A DNA stretch of 64,000 nucleotides from Rhabdornis inornatus (GCA_013397075.1 VWZS01004784.1:879263-943262); one strand, 5' to 3'. Counted from the stretch's first letter, positions 24,818-37,159 are shown. Numbers and translations: made by a program. Notes: generated by a model from the letters alone, not told the origin.

Positions 24818-24832
24818 TTAGAAATATCTCAG

Positions 24833-24898
24833 AAAAAAAAATAAAACAAAAAAAAAAACAACAAACCTCTTCAATGGTTTGCTTTTTGTTTTTTTTTT
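24833..24898. repeat. A-run and T-run facing each other (imperfect hairpin)
   Basis: An A-rich arm ending ACAACAAACC (to 24867) faces GGTTTGCTTTTTG and a T-run (from 24876) across TCTTCAAT. It may be two unrelated homopolymer tracts or one long imperfect stem. It would be hard to sequence and amplify reliably. Confidence 0.6.
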
Positions 24899-25060
24899 AA
24901 TCTATAGTGAACTAGTAGAACTCATAAAAATATTTCTTACTCAGCTATCTCTCATAAAAAAATAAAAAGTAGTGATAAGAACTGCATAATCTTAATTTCT
25001 TCCCAAACTCTGAAAAATGTTGGTGAAATGTTCTGGTACAGATTACAGGATGATAGAATA

Positions 25061-25097
25061 TTTTCTCAAGTTTCTCAAGTTTTTCTCAAGTTTTTTT
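25061..25097. repeat. Short tandem repeat of TTTCTCAAG
   Basis: Three near-perfect consecutive copies of TTTCTCAAG are present, the third preceded by extra T residues, and they are followed by a T-run. Confidence 0.85.
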
Positions 25098-25585
25098 CTG
25101 CTACACCAAATGAAGTACAGTCTAGTTTCCAGTACTTTTGTTTGCCTTGTCCCTCACTACACAGGTACAGTCTCTTGGATGTGTAAATCTACAGGGATTT
25201 ACAATGGCTTCTTGTGGACAGCAGTGGCACAAATTAAATAATCACCATTGTCTGTTGTTGCCATGGAAGGGTCAGAGCTGGAGATGAATGTGACTCAGGT
25301 ACCAGGAGCCAATCATCAGCTATTTGTCCTCCCACCCAGGTAATTATTTTATCCTTCAGAACTGGAAATGGCCAAATCAAATTAGGAAAGCTCAGCTGGC
25401 AACTCAGAATCTGTATGTCCTGCTTAGACTCCATTTAATCCCTGTTTGCATTGTTTAATTTCTTGTTCTACACGCTTTCCCTCCCTTCTTGTCTGTCTCT
25501 CTTGCATGTCACTGAATCTGACAGATGTTTTTATTGTCATGTATCCTGCTTGTTTATTGACACATGGCTAGACAGCTATTAGAAA

Positions 25586-25604
25586 TTAATTAGAGGATTA
25601 ATTA
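25586..25604. promoter_or_regulatory. Doubled homeodomain-type TTAATTA site
   Basis: TTAATTA occurs at 25586-25592 and again at 25598-25604, 12 bp apart start to start. TAATTA is the known core for many homeodomain proteins, so this spacing would place two sites roughly one helical turn apart. The regulatory role is inferred. Confidence 0.3.
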
Positions 25605-26149
25605 CATCAAAGTCTGCTCCTGCACACAGCATTAAAGGCTATGGCCAGAGCTGGGTTCAGGTCTCATCACAGATTAGCCATGTGAAGCAGGACATTCCTC
25701 TGTTTAGCAGAGATAGCAGTGAGGGTTGATCTCTGCTCAGGGTCAGACTTGAGGGCAAGCATGGATGAACTTCACCACCAGGCTGCTCAGGCTGGGTTTC
25801 ACCTCCCAATTATCATTAATGGGGCTGATGTGCAGGGTGTGACCAGGTCAGCTGCCCATGGAGGACAGAGACCTTTCCCAGCCTTGCCTCCAAGTTCATT
25901 TTGTGTTTGCATTTTGCTTTATTTTTACCTTATAAATTGTTCAAGCCCTAAAGTAAGAGCTAGAATCACCTGACAATCAAGAGGTCCATTTAGGAAGCAA
26001 ATCCAGAACGCATCACTACTGGTTTGGAAAGTTAAAAAATCCATTCTAGGAAAAAACGAAACAACTTTATTCCACTTTTTCTCATCTTCCTCTACAACAT
26101 TAAATGCTCTTTTAGTGCAAGAAGAATGTTTATCCCTAAACTCTCATCA

Positions 26150-26640
26150 GCTGGCATGCATTTTTTAGGATAACATGAGTTATCAATATGCTAGCAGCTA
26201 GATTAAGGTTTTATTTTGCATGACCCAAATTTGAATGCTTTTCCCATATATATCTGCATAATATTTCTGCACAAAAATATCTCAGTTATCTTTCAGTTTT
26301 AATACCACTTCTTGGAAATACAGAGGTCAACAATTAATAAGCTCATTAAAACTTACAAGCTGCTTTGATTAATATTCCTTGTCTAGTTCTTTGAGAAATG
26401 TACTGTATCTCCCAGGCTAATGAAGACAAGGCAGAGTTATTTAGGTGTTTGTTAACAAAGCTGATTTGCATATAATTAACTGAAAAGAACTCTGTCTTTA
26501 CAAGGGAAACTCTGCCAATCTCTTTTGCTAGGGTGTTTTATGTAAACAGACTAAGTCCACGCCAGATTAACAAAGCAAGTTATGTTCTTAAAAAACTAAA
26601 TTAACTCAAAGGGATACAATTTTGGGGGCTCTAACTGATA
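26150..26640. promoter_or_regulatory. Candidate conserved non-coding element, AT-rich
   Basis: Nearly 500 bases lack simple repeats. They carry ATTAATA/TAATTA homeodomain words, a perfect octamer ATTTGCAT near 26463 (POU-type) followed at once by ATAATTAACT, a CTTTGATT word (TCF/LEF-like) and one retained CpG near 26561. Octamer next to a homeodomain site is a known neural/developmental enhancer arrangement. This rests on motif reading only. Confidence 0.25.
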
Positions 26641-27045
26641 AAAAGTAAAGCACATATTAGAAAACAAACTGCCTTCTTTCAAATGCTGTTTATTCTGTCA
26701 TGTGGGATTTTTCTTGTACGCTCTCATTCTTTTAATTAGTTAGATTGGTTTTTAGACATTTAAACGAACAAAGACTCTTATATTGGATTGCTCTTTCCTA
26801 TGACCTACTTATGAAAAAAAAGTAGTACAATTTCAGCAAAGCCATGATTTTGCACAGATGTCTTCCATAAGATTGCTTATTCTACAGCTGTCATATACCC
26901 TGAAGCTCTGAATATGAAATATTATACAAAATAACTAGCACTTGCAGCCTGCAGGGTGACCAGGCCTACATTTAAAATGTATTTCAATTCAGACAAAATG
27001 AAAGGCATGTGCTTTTAGTCATTCACTTCCTGTTTTATCATCATG

Positions 27046-27243
27046 AGTTCTTCACTAGAAGGGTTGTCAGGTGTTGGGAGAGGCTGCCTACGGACAAGGC
27101 TGGGTCACCACACCTGGAAGTCCTTGGAGGTCATGCAGATTGCAACTTAGAGACATGGTTTGTAAATAAACTTAGCACTGCTGGGTTGGTGGTTGGGCTT
27201 GATATCTTGAAGATTTTTTCCAACCTAAACAATTCTGTGATTC
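27046..27243 (+). mobile_element. CR1 LINE 3'-end fragment
   Basis: This is a ~200-bp, 5'-truncated non-LTR retroposon relic in plus orientation. Recognisable from the bird CR1 3' untranslated region are, in order, TTCACTAGAAGGGTTGTCA, AGAGGCTGCC, GTCACCACACCTGGAAG, ACTTAGAGACATGGTTT, GCTGGGTTGGTGGTTGG, CTTGATATCTTGAAG and TTTTTTCCAACCTAAA. It ends with ATTCTGTGATTC, the octamer-type 3' terminus by which CR1 reverse transcriptase recognises its RNA. No reverse-transcriptase or endonuclease coding part is present. Extreme 5' truncation is normal for CR1. The short open frame across it (27009-27257) is not a gene. Confidence 0.9.
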
Positions 27244-30200
27244 AAAGGAACACTTGAGGGAGCAAAATAACCCTAAATTAACAGCTAGCTATCCAGTGAG
27301 ATCTTAAGAATCAGGATCATGAGAGGCTGCACAAAAGCAAAATGCAGCTGAAGCTACATGGATCTGTAGATAAAATAATAGAGGGGGACCCAAAAGCTCC
27401 TATTTCATGACCTGACCAAGCTACAGGATCCTGAATGACCTTGTTTGTGTCAGTTTTCTAAGGTTAATAGGAAACAGATTTTTTTTAAAAATTAAAAACT
27501 ATAACCTTATTGAAACCTTATTTACATCAGGTTGTATAAAAACTATCTGATCTCACTGAATTAATTCAATTTCCAAACTTCTTCTTCTACAATTACTCCA
27601 ATTAATACAATTACTCTATTTCTTCATTATCCAGCTTTATGCCCATTTCTCCTATTTATTTATGTACAAAATGTTTTATAAAAGAAAATAAAAGACATCA
27701 CATCACGAGCCAATTCCTGCAGGAGACAATAAGTTTCGGAAAACTTTCCTGGAGAACTTTTTCTACACCAAGAAAAACTCATGGAACAGGACAAAGCATT
27801 AGGTCCTTAAATAAATAAAACTCTCTTAAAGCAGAGACAGAAAATGGTGAGCAACAGAGCTTCCAGGTTCCCAAACCTTTCTCTGCCTTAGTTGCTACCA
27901 TAGCAGCAAGCAGAAGAAAAACAACATATTAAAGAAAAGCTTGTGGACACACTGGCACTTCCAGTTATGGATTTGTTATGTGATATGGACAGAATCTGCT
28001 TTCTGTGGGGAAAAAATAAATAGCAAACAAGCAAACAGCACCCCCAAATAATCAGTAATAAAAAAAACCCAGAGCATCCAATGTATGATCAGACCTGAAG
28101 AAAAAAAAATCCACAAAGCAATCATAAGGGATCTGGATGGGACCAAGCAGGGAATGGGAGCAAGGTGGAACAGTTTGATGAGTTTGAGGGTCTTCCACTC
28201 TGCTGTTCTCATCCGTTTCAGGGAGGTTTTCTCAGCTGTCTGCATAGCTGAGAAGCTCAACAGAGCCCTTTGCTACTGCTGACAGCCTGCTGGTGCATGA
28301 CAGAACTGACCTATTTGCAAAGCAAGAAGAGACCAGTAAACTGAAAAAAAGCAACAGTTGGGGAAGCTGTCATGGTCTCTCTGTTACTGGTCTAAATCAT
28401 AGCCAATGACCCAATGAAGATAACAGAAAAGGCAAGCTCTCCAACAAAATGTTCAGTTATACCCATGTGAAAAGGCTCCACATCAAATTAAATAATTACA
28501 AATAAAAAACAGATTTAAAATTGTAGCATTAGTTTGGATTTTCAAATGCCACAGGGAAGCCTAAAGTTTCCTTTTGAAATAGGTCCAAACAGGCTAATAG
28601 GTCTGCTTTGAAATAGAGTATCCTATAGAACATTTATTATTATTTTATTTTAAATGTGTTACAGCTGAAACACCATTACTCAGAATCATTTTAAGTTGTT
28701 GTGTGAGAAACGACCCTGCTGACTTGTCCTACTGAGCTGAGCACAAAAGCTAGTGGTGTAAAATGGACAGACCTGTAAAAGAATCAGTTTTTAATTGCAG
28801 GAATAATTCTCAGTCAGATCATGGATCATTCAATGGTGTTAAGCATAAAACCACTGGAAAGAACCTGAGAGAGTAGAGAATGATATTAAAAGGTAATTCA
28901 CAATTTTCTCCTGACCTAGATCATTCTTATTTTCCCTCCTACAACATTTGTAAAACATTATCACCTCATAAATATTGCTAAGAAAAGAGGAAAAAAAGGA
29001 AAAAATAAAGAGGTGGCACTAAAGAAAGCATTTTCCCCACTGCTACTGGATAATTCAAATCACACTCAGACAAATGGACATACATGAGTTTTATGCCAAC
29101 TCTTATTTTGCTTCTTAATTATAAATAGTAGGATACTCTCTCTAATCACAATTGCTACTCTCCAGACAGAGTCCACAAAATACAATAAATATGAATCAAG
29201 CCATTTGCAAAAATTTACTGCTGGAGAAGGATGAATATTCTGAGAGAAAAACTGTCTGGCACTGTAATGCATAGACCATGTGAGACTGATCCCAGCCCTA
29301 GCATCTCAAATCTGAGAGAGCAAGACTGCTGCCACCAAGCTTTTTCTAGGTAGAACTGTGATAAATACCCATTCTCTAGGATTTTTCCAGATGCATGGTT
29401 TATTTAAAAGTTAATTTTAATATGGCAAAGTTTTTGCCACCTTAGAAAACTGCAGCAGTTAATTCAATGCTGTAAGGACAGGGCTGTGGGAAGGGGCTCA
29501 GATGGAAAAGGATCAGGTCCCAAGAACCTCTCTAACAACCTGCTTTGCATTGACCTGAAACATCGATGCACTGTTTACTGGTGTGGGTAGGCAGTTCACA
29601 GTAAATCTAATTAAATTGAGGAACAAAAGGACTCTGGAGTGTGCAGAACCACGAATGGAGCCTGCCTTTTAGGCCATTCACTCTGAATCATTGTGTGTTC
29701 CCAAGGCTTTCAGAGACTTTCTCTTTGGAAACAATGAAAGAGTGAAAAAGGGACTTTTCTTCCTGCTGCAAGGTGAGGGAGTTAGATAATGCACCTCATT
29801 AATTACAGGGAAATCATCACCACCGCACATGAAGCCAAAAAAGAGGCCAGACTGACTTTTTTTTCATTATTGTTCCATCACAGTGACAGAAAAATAAGTA
29901 ATAAATCAGAATCAGAGTGCACTTGATGGTTTTATTTTGCAACTCATCTTGCTATTGTGACAGCCTGACACTAATTAGCACTCAATGCACAGGGGATGGA
30001 TTGCTGTGGCCAATGGATCTCATTAACTGCTGTGAAATTTTCATGCCAAGACCAAGCACACCAAAGAACAGAGACCCCAGCAAATCTCCTGTCAGCAGCT
30101 GTAAGCATCACCACAGAGCCATGGGTGCAGAGATCAAAGGGCACAAAGGAGTTCCACACAGCCAGCTGCCTAGATTTTCATGGATTTATTAACTTATCTC

Positions 30201-30780
30201 ATGAAGGCAGAGAACTTGCCAAAGAGAAAATCCCAGTGTCCTCAGTCTCTCACCACTGTTTGAGTTGAGCCAGCCCATGGAGAGGGAAACTGAGGGCACC
30301 TCCAAGCCTGTGGCACTGCTCTTTCATGTGTCTGTGTATGGGCAGATGTGGTGTTCCAGGGGTGACCCAGTTTGTGATCACCTTGGGGATAGGGATGGAA
30401 AGACACATTGTGGGCTCCCTGCTTTGACCAGCTGCCTATTTGCATTAAGCTTACAAGAAATTGATTCTTTGAGACTTGTCAAGCATGGTTGTAACTGCCC
30501 AGCAGCTCCATTAATGAGAGAGGAAGGGCAGGAGGGAAGAAGAGTCAAGAGAGAGATCAAAACAACCATAGCCACAAGCACTGAGTGACTGCCTGATCCT
30601 GCTTTAGGAAATGGGGCTCCCAGCCTGCTCTCTCTTCAGCTGTGCCCATCACCTGTCCCCATGTGCCCTCCTCCCACAGGCACTGTCACAACCAGCCTGG
30701 GCACACACTGAAGGCAGACAAGTCCACTTCATGAGCAAAACCCTAAAAGTCAAATGAATCTTTGCAAAAGCAGAGACTCC

Positions 30781-30800
30781 TTTGACCTTTTTTGGTCAAA
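30781..30800. other. 7-bp-arm hairpin TTTGACC/GGTCAAA
   Basis: TTTGACC and GGTCAAA flank six T residues. The half-sites resemble nuclear-receptor (TGACC/GGTCA) everted sites with a 6-bp spacer. It lies 9 bp before the tandem duplication at 30809. A regulatory role is only a possibility. Confidence 0.35.
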
Positions 30801-30808
30801 TGAGACCC

Positions 30809-30858
30809 AGCAATCTCAAAATTTCCCCCAGCAGCCTCAAAATTTCCCCCAGCAGCCT
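30809..30858. repeat. 21-bp tandem duplication
   Basis: Two consecutive 21-bp copies (30809-30829 and 30830-30850) of the pattern AGCAGCCTCAAAATTTCCCC plus C differ by only two bases and are followed by a partial third copy. This is a recent-looking small duplication, as 21 bp preserves the reading frame if translated. Confidence 0.9.
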
Positions 30859-31260
30859 GTGTTTTACCTAAACCAAAGCAGCAGAAGAGCCAGCAGTTTA
30901 GGCTCCCAGGTGATCTCAGTGGTGGGGTGTGACAGGCTCCATGTCTGAGTTAGCAGGGAACCCCCAGGGATGGGCTTTTCTCACCTCAAACCCCTTCTCT
31001 TGGAGGCAGGCACAGTCAGAGCTGTCTCACAGTCGTTTAGGTGACAGCTGCTGTCCATACTAGACCTCCTCTGCAGTGGCAGAGGTTTCCTAGGCCAGGA
31101 CTACATGCTTGACACAACAGCATCTCCCTTATCTGATAGCTCTTCTAACAAGTGTGAGACCAGCTCTGCTTAAAAACATGTTTTAGGGAGAAACTCACAT
31201 AGGGGCTGGCAGGTCCTTTGGATTATGGCAGCTTGCAGGAGGTAAAACAACTAAACAATA

Positions 31261-34200
31261 AAACACTAGGACTATGAGTGGATCCATTTTCTTAACACAC
31301 CTTCGAGGAATAAAGCACTTATTAGCCTAAATGTTCGTGCTGAGTGTATAATTAGTCCTTGTTTTTTTTTTTTAAAGGTGACTTCTGAACTGAAAACTGA
31401 AATAGACTTTCTTCTTAAAAGAGGATCGTTTAGTGTAAAAAGTCTGCATGCAAAAAGGTTGCTTTTAACTAAGTTTTTGGTTTTTGCTTTCTGTTTGTAA
31501 TTTCAAAGAGTAATAACAGATCAGAATTGGACATCCAAGTAGCCTCAGTGATCTGATGGCTCTTTGGTTTCCTTTTTCCCAAAGATGTTAGTCAAAATAC
31601 AGCATTTAGACCTAAGGCAGTAAAAAAAGGTCAATGGTACTTTTTTCTTTTTGAGATGAAACCCAGGTATGGTTATTCATATCCCCTTTCAGAGATTGCC
31701 TGGTTTATTTTAACCAAGAAGCAAGAGAATTGTCATCTTCTGTTTGTGGTACAGCAGTCAAGAAGGTGCAATCTACCCACAGCCTTCTTCCAGGCTCAGT
31801 TGAATACATCATCAAACAGAAGTTTCTGGTGCACAGAACTGGAATATCTTGGACCATGCTGTTTCTGGTCAGGCCTGTGTATGTAGCTTATTTATTTATG
31901 GCAATTTTAATAGATGGAACATCAATATTTGATGTCATCCTATGAATTATTAAAAATCAAGAAAATCAAGAACATGAAATACAAACATCTACTTTTAAGT
32001 GACGATGGGGTTGTGATATCCATAAATAAATAATCTAGTGGCCAGTTCCAGCTTTCTGAGATTGAGTTAAATGAACAGGCACTTCAGTGGATTTACAGCA
32101 TGTTTACAGCCATGTGTGTAGGAGCAGAATCTGACCAAGGGATTTCAAAGTTGAGTCTAATGAAGTTATCCCAGAGCAGTGTGTGAATTTTTAGCTCCTT
32201 AGAAAATGTATTATTTAAATAAATATATATAAAATCTTTGGTTAGAAAGGGACAAGCAAATTAAATTTAGATAGATTTAGCTCTACTTTTGCTTTTTGGC
32301 TTCTTTATGATAAACAACAAAGGCCTAGTTTTACCTCAAAGAAATCTGCTTTAAAAAAAAAACAAACAAAAAAAAGCTTTTAAAATGTGTGAAACAACAT
32401 ACCTGAAAATAATTTTCTGCAGCTAAAGAGTTTTTCACACTTTGTGCTCTCATAATTTAATTGACAGGTAATGTTCATTAGACTTGCTGTTGTTGCTTTG
32501 TTTGTTAAACAAAAAGTGTTAGCTAACCAGTAGGAAACACACTTTTTCTTTGCAGCAGTGAACTGAGATAAAGGCCACAGCAGTGTGTCTTGTCTCTAAT
32601 AAAACTTATTGGCTAGAATGACAAAAGACAAAATATGGGGGTAACTCTAATAGCATAGTTTCACAGATGTGGCTTGATTCACAGAAAAATAATTAAGTAA
32701 GTGTGGTAGAGCAACAATGGAATATACTTCTCATGCATCCTCTGGCAACAAGAAAATTCCTTTGTTCCATCACAGTTTGAAGAATATGAAAGTCTGTAAA
32801 ATCCCACCTTCTTTTCTTTGTGGATAATGGGACACCAAGGAGGTAAAAGTATGAGAACACAGAAACAGGAGAGAGAAGTAGGTTTTAGGGCCATTGAAGT
32901 TAAAACGTCTAGGATATTTATTTCAAAACCCACCAAACTACTAGTGACAACTCAGCATGGCCTCCTGCCACCTCTAATAGAAGATACCATGAGCCAAAAT
33001 TCAGATTTTGCCTGATGTGTTTTGAATTAGCATAACCATATTAACAAATTGAGGATGTATTTTCTGAATCCCGAATTAACTTTTTCCAAATATGTTTGTG
33101 TGTGCTTGTGTATGTTGGTAGTTTAGGAAACAAAAACAATGTATTAGCACAAGTAGGTGCATGCATATGTGCAGACAGTGAATTTAACAAGTGTCATTTC
33201 TCTATTTCTCAGCACTAAGCAGATGCCATCTCTTTCTTGCCTTGTTGTGCTTTATTACTGCTTTGTGAATATATTTCTGAACACCATTTTTGACACCTCT
33301 GGCTTTTCCAGACACCGTAACTTTTTCATTAAGTATTTGTTTCTGCAGTGAATTTACCTGATTCCCTCACATTTTGTATGCATATATGCCAGTAGGACAT
33401 TGGTTTTACCACAACTATAGTTTTATGTGCAGATCTCAAACACCATTATAAGGCTGTATGGATTGTTATTTCCCAGCAGATGATACAGGGATGTGGATAA
33501 GTTAGGAGAAATGATCAAGAACTGACAATGAATTAATGGGTCAACCCATCACTGCCAAAGTCTTTCCATCAGGTCTGTGAGCATCAGTATCACAACAAAG
33601 TGCAAACTGTCATTTGCCTTCATAACTGAAATATCAGCCCTTAAATGACATGACATGGAACTTGCTTGTCTAGCAGCATCTCTTTTATCCCATCTAGAAC
33701 TTGTACATTCCCAAGAGAGAGACAGCTACAGTACCATTATTCATGTGCAGAATCACACTCAGAGAGGGATGGGGATCTCACATGACAGATCCAGCATGTA
33801 ACCTGACATGAAGATGTTCCTTGACACTCAGTTTTCTATTAAAGGCATGAAGCCACTGAAGAATCCTTCTGGCAATATTGCAGGAGTGACAGCAATTAAC
33901 CAGAATCCATCTGACACAGGGCTATCTTAAAGAACTGCAATTTTAATTAAAAGCTGCAGCCCATCACAGGTTTGCACAGTAGTCTACTATCTGGTTCCTC
34001 TCTGTAGTGGTTGCAAATTACAGCTGTCCCCTCCCTCCATTTTAATTAAATGTTATTAACCCGACATAATTAACTCCCCTTAATTTTTTTTGTTTTCTTT
34101 TCTTTTTTAAAACAGTCATTAAAGAAACAGAACTCAAGTGCTATTTAGTATTTTCCAGATTTGCTGGTTAAATACAATAAATGCTTGTCATTAGACGTCT

Positions 34201-36150
34201 CAGGGTTAACCTGATTAATTAATTTATCTCCTCTGGAAAATTTTCCTCCATGCTGACAAAAGATCAAATCACAGCAGAAAGGGTCTCTGCTTGCCAGGCA
34301 CAAGTGTGTTGTCAGTGTGTCAAATGCAGCTGCTGATGGTTCCATCTAAGCCGTGGCAGGGGCTGGATCAGTGGCTGCTCTGGGGATATTGGCTCCCTGG
34401 CATTGCTGAGCTGCTGTGGATTTCACAGCTTCACTGACAACAATGCTGGGGAGCTAAAGGTCTGCAGCAGATTTTTCCTCTCTTTTTTCACCCTCTCTCC
34501 TTCCCAGGGCATGTCCAGATGTGTAGGTTTAGCTCATGCTTTTGCTGAACCTAATATCTCTAATAAAAGACCTTTTACTTTGGAGGAGAACATTTCCTCA
34601 TGCTAATGCTCAGAACAGATACAGCTTATTCTTTACAAAACAAAATGGATTTAGTCGGATAAATTCAGTGTAGTATTTTGGGACAGACCCTAAGGCTAGA
34701 AGAAGGAAAGGATCCATGCAGACTGCTCTGGACACTCTGACCCTGGCCAGAAACCTGGAGAAGAGTAAAAGAGCAAGTATACAGAGTGGTTTCCCAAAAT
34801 AATCCCCAAACAATTTGAAGGCTGGAGCCTTTTTGAGCCAGACACAATCTCTATGTATTTAATAACAATCAGTGTATATATTTTTCACTAATTTGCCCAG
34901 CACAGCATGGAGCTATGCAGTCCTTTGCCTTCTATAGTGTCCTTCAACCAGGAATGGGGGAACACTTCCCAAAGCTTCATGGTCTTTAAAGATGCTGGGC
35001 AGAGAGAAGGACTGTCAGCAATGTTTTCACTCTTTATTGCTACACTGTGAAACTGAGACTTTAGCCTCAAATATTGCCCCATTTTGGTTTTGCTCAACTT
35101 CAAGCATGTATCTTGGAAGGTGGATTAGAAAATGAGATTCAAGTGAAAAGGAAGAGAGGGGCCGAAACTGTTCCAGAAAGTCATACAAGGAACTTAAACT
35201 TTAAACATTTAACCATCAGGGAGTGTGGCAAGTTTGATATTTGCTCAAGGAGGAGCCTCTACTTCTAGCAGGAGCTATATGGATTGGTCCCTCTGATTCA
35301 GGATTTCACAAGCTCTTGCTTTCACAGAAACTTGAGTGGTCTGACCAAGTAGTAACCTACCTGCAGCCATGGCCAACAGCAGCTGTTGAGAGCTGTCTCA
35401 TTTAATTTCCATGAAGAGAGTCAGTCACAGCATCCAGCTAGACTGAGGAGCTGTTTATGAAGCTCCCAGGGCTTGGCTCCCTGAAACCACTCCCAGACCC
35501 CTCTTTAGGGTGCTGGAGAAATTGGGCCTGTGAATGAGGTACTTTTCTAATGCAAACTTCTTTAATTTCAATCTCATTTTCTAAAGCTTCTCTGATGCTG
35601 CCTGGCATCCTGCCAAATGCTCATTCCTCTGCCTGTTTGTCACACATCAGCAGGATTAATGTTGTTTTTTTTTGGTTTCATTTGTTTTATTAAAGAGGTT
35701 AATTACAGGCTGATTCTAAGGTTAGGTGCATACAGTCACTTGTCCAGAAGGAAGTGAATTTATGTATCTATATCCTTAAAAATCTCTGTTCTTTCTTATT
35801 CCCCCTCCTTTACTTCCAGATTTTTTCCTTTGTGGATTTGTGTAAATTAGTCTCCAGGGCCAGGAATACCATCTTTGGCTGGCTTGATTTGATCGATCTG
35901 TTTTGGAGCTCAGAACACCATCACGGTAAAGCAATATTTTCTGCAGTAAGTTAATAGCAAGATGGAAATCACATAATAATAAGAGAGGGGAGGTCTTTAT
36001 TTTTGAAACAGCCCTTTACCTACATAAAAGACCCTGGGCTGAATTATTCTTCCTGCCTAGTTAGTAAATCCAGCTTGATTGCATTTAGTGAGGTTGTAAC
36101 TGGAGATAGGATTTAACCAGGCAAACCTGCATTTTCATATCTCCTGCTGT
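31261..36150. other. Non-coding DNA with candidate enhancer, block 7
   Basis: No gene is supported. The left edge (31290-31360) is a repeat-free stretch with two CpGs. There is an A-rich tract near 32351-32375, an imperfect TG run at 33095-33118, and the TAATTA-rich candidate element at 33.93-34.35 kb. Open frames are 85 codons or fewer and unrecognised. Confidence 0.6.
33930..34350. promoter_or_regulatory. Candidate enhancer rich in homeodomain palindromes
   Basis: It contains TTTTAATTAAAA (33941-33952, a 12-bp perfect palindrome), TTTAATTAAA (34041-34050), CATAATTAACT (about 34066) and ATTAATTAAT (34214-34223). It also has three CpGs, including one in AGACGTCT, and AGATCAAA-type words near 34260. 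Repeated TAATTA dyads in an otherwise complex sequence fit a developmental enhancer bound by homeodomain factors. The short T-rich tract at 34086-34108 is the only low-complexity part. Inference without conservation data. Confidence 0.3.
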
Positions 36151-36159
36151 CACTGATGC

Positions 36160-36420
36160 TCTATACTTACAGCTCCTACATCCTTTTGAGAGTGCAGAAG
36201 GCTATGTAAATGTTCATTATCGTTATTACCCACTTTACATCCCTGTACCACACGCTTTTTACAGCATCTGGTCTCCCATTCAGCACGTTACATAAGCATA
36301 CGCTTAACATTAGGCTTCCTAAGTGCTTTATCTAAGCAGAGATAGCTGTTGAAGTGGGCTGATACTTTCACCTAAAATGTTTGCTTTAGTGCAGACAGGG
36401 GTAAGACTTTCTCTGTTCAG
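36160..36420. promoter_or_regulatory. Candidate conserved non-coding element with retained CpGs
   Basis: Four CpGs (36221, 36253, 36286, 36301) fall within about 80 bp, and the surrounding sequence is free of simple repeats. GATA-like TTATCT near 36330 is followed by AGAGATAG, giving opposed GATA words, and TTACATAAG and ATTATCG words also occur. These features match constrained regulatory DNA in a CpG-depleted genome. This is inference. Confidence 0.3.
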
Positions 36421-37136
36421 CTGCTTTAATGTTTTAGGTTGAAATTTGAGGCTGGTAATCTACCTCAAACTGATTTTTTGAGGGAATATTTGACGAAAAA
36501 AAGATTATGAAAGAATGCCTCTGCCTTCACAGACTCATGCACTTACACACAATTGGTCATTCCTTCAATTTAAAAAATAAAATACAGTAATTCTGGTGAC
36601 CATTTAAGTAGGAAATTGCAGCGACCCTAATTTCTGGAACAGCCACTTGGATTTTTTGCACATTTACCCTATTTCAAGCCCTGAGGATCTGGGGATTTCC
36701 TTGGGACAGATAGAGGATGAGGGTTATTTTATGGCTAAGCCAGTCATCCTCTTGGAATGCTTTCCTGATGAATAGAAAGCCTCTGAGCTCAGCCCAGGGC
36801 TTCAGATGCAAATTCCAGGTAGGCAGGCTCCATCCAGCTCTGAATATATGAGCACTCAAAATCGGTAGCCTCATTTATTTTAAAAATGAAATTGTGAACA
36901 ATTTCCCCATGCCTCAATTTCTTTTCAATAAACTCGAGGTTACAATGTCTCTTACTCCAGAAATGTGACACAGAAAGAAGCACTTTATAATTTTAACTGG
37001 CTCCATGACTAAATAAGAAGAAAACCCCTACCTTCAGGTTGGTCTGAAAGGAGAGAAATGATATATCTTTGTGCAACCTTCAACCAGTGATTCCTGATTT
37101 ATAGCCAGGCACTCCAGCTTTTTATATAGCGTTTAT

Positions 37137-37159
37137 ACACACACTCACACACACACACT
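37137..37159. repeat. (AC)n microsatellite
   Basis: AC units are interrupted once by a T, giving two sub-arrays of about four and seven units. Confidence 0.9.

Larger units (their letters stand above)
21301..25500. other. Non-coding DNA rich in simple repeats, block 5
   Basis: No gene is supported. The block holds the 14-bp G-rich minisatellite, a 13-bp-arm hairpin at 22551, an AAAGC repeat at 24548, an A/T hairpin at 24848 and a TTTCTCAAG tandem repeat at 25061. Frames through the minisatellite encode repetitive Pro/His/Ser peptides and are artefacts of the repeat. Confidence 0.65.
25501..31260. other. Non-coding DNA with CR1 fragment and enhancer-like stretch, block 6
   Basis: No gene is supported. 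It contains a doubled homeodomain-type site at 25586, a long repeat-free AT-rich stretch at 26.15-26.8 kb, the best CR1 relic at 27.05 kb, and a moderately GC-richer region at 29.9-31.1 kb with short overlapping frames (up to 107 codons) on both strands. A 21-bp tandem duplication lies at 30809. Confidence 0.6.
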
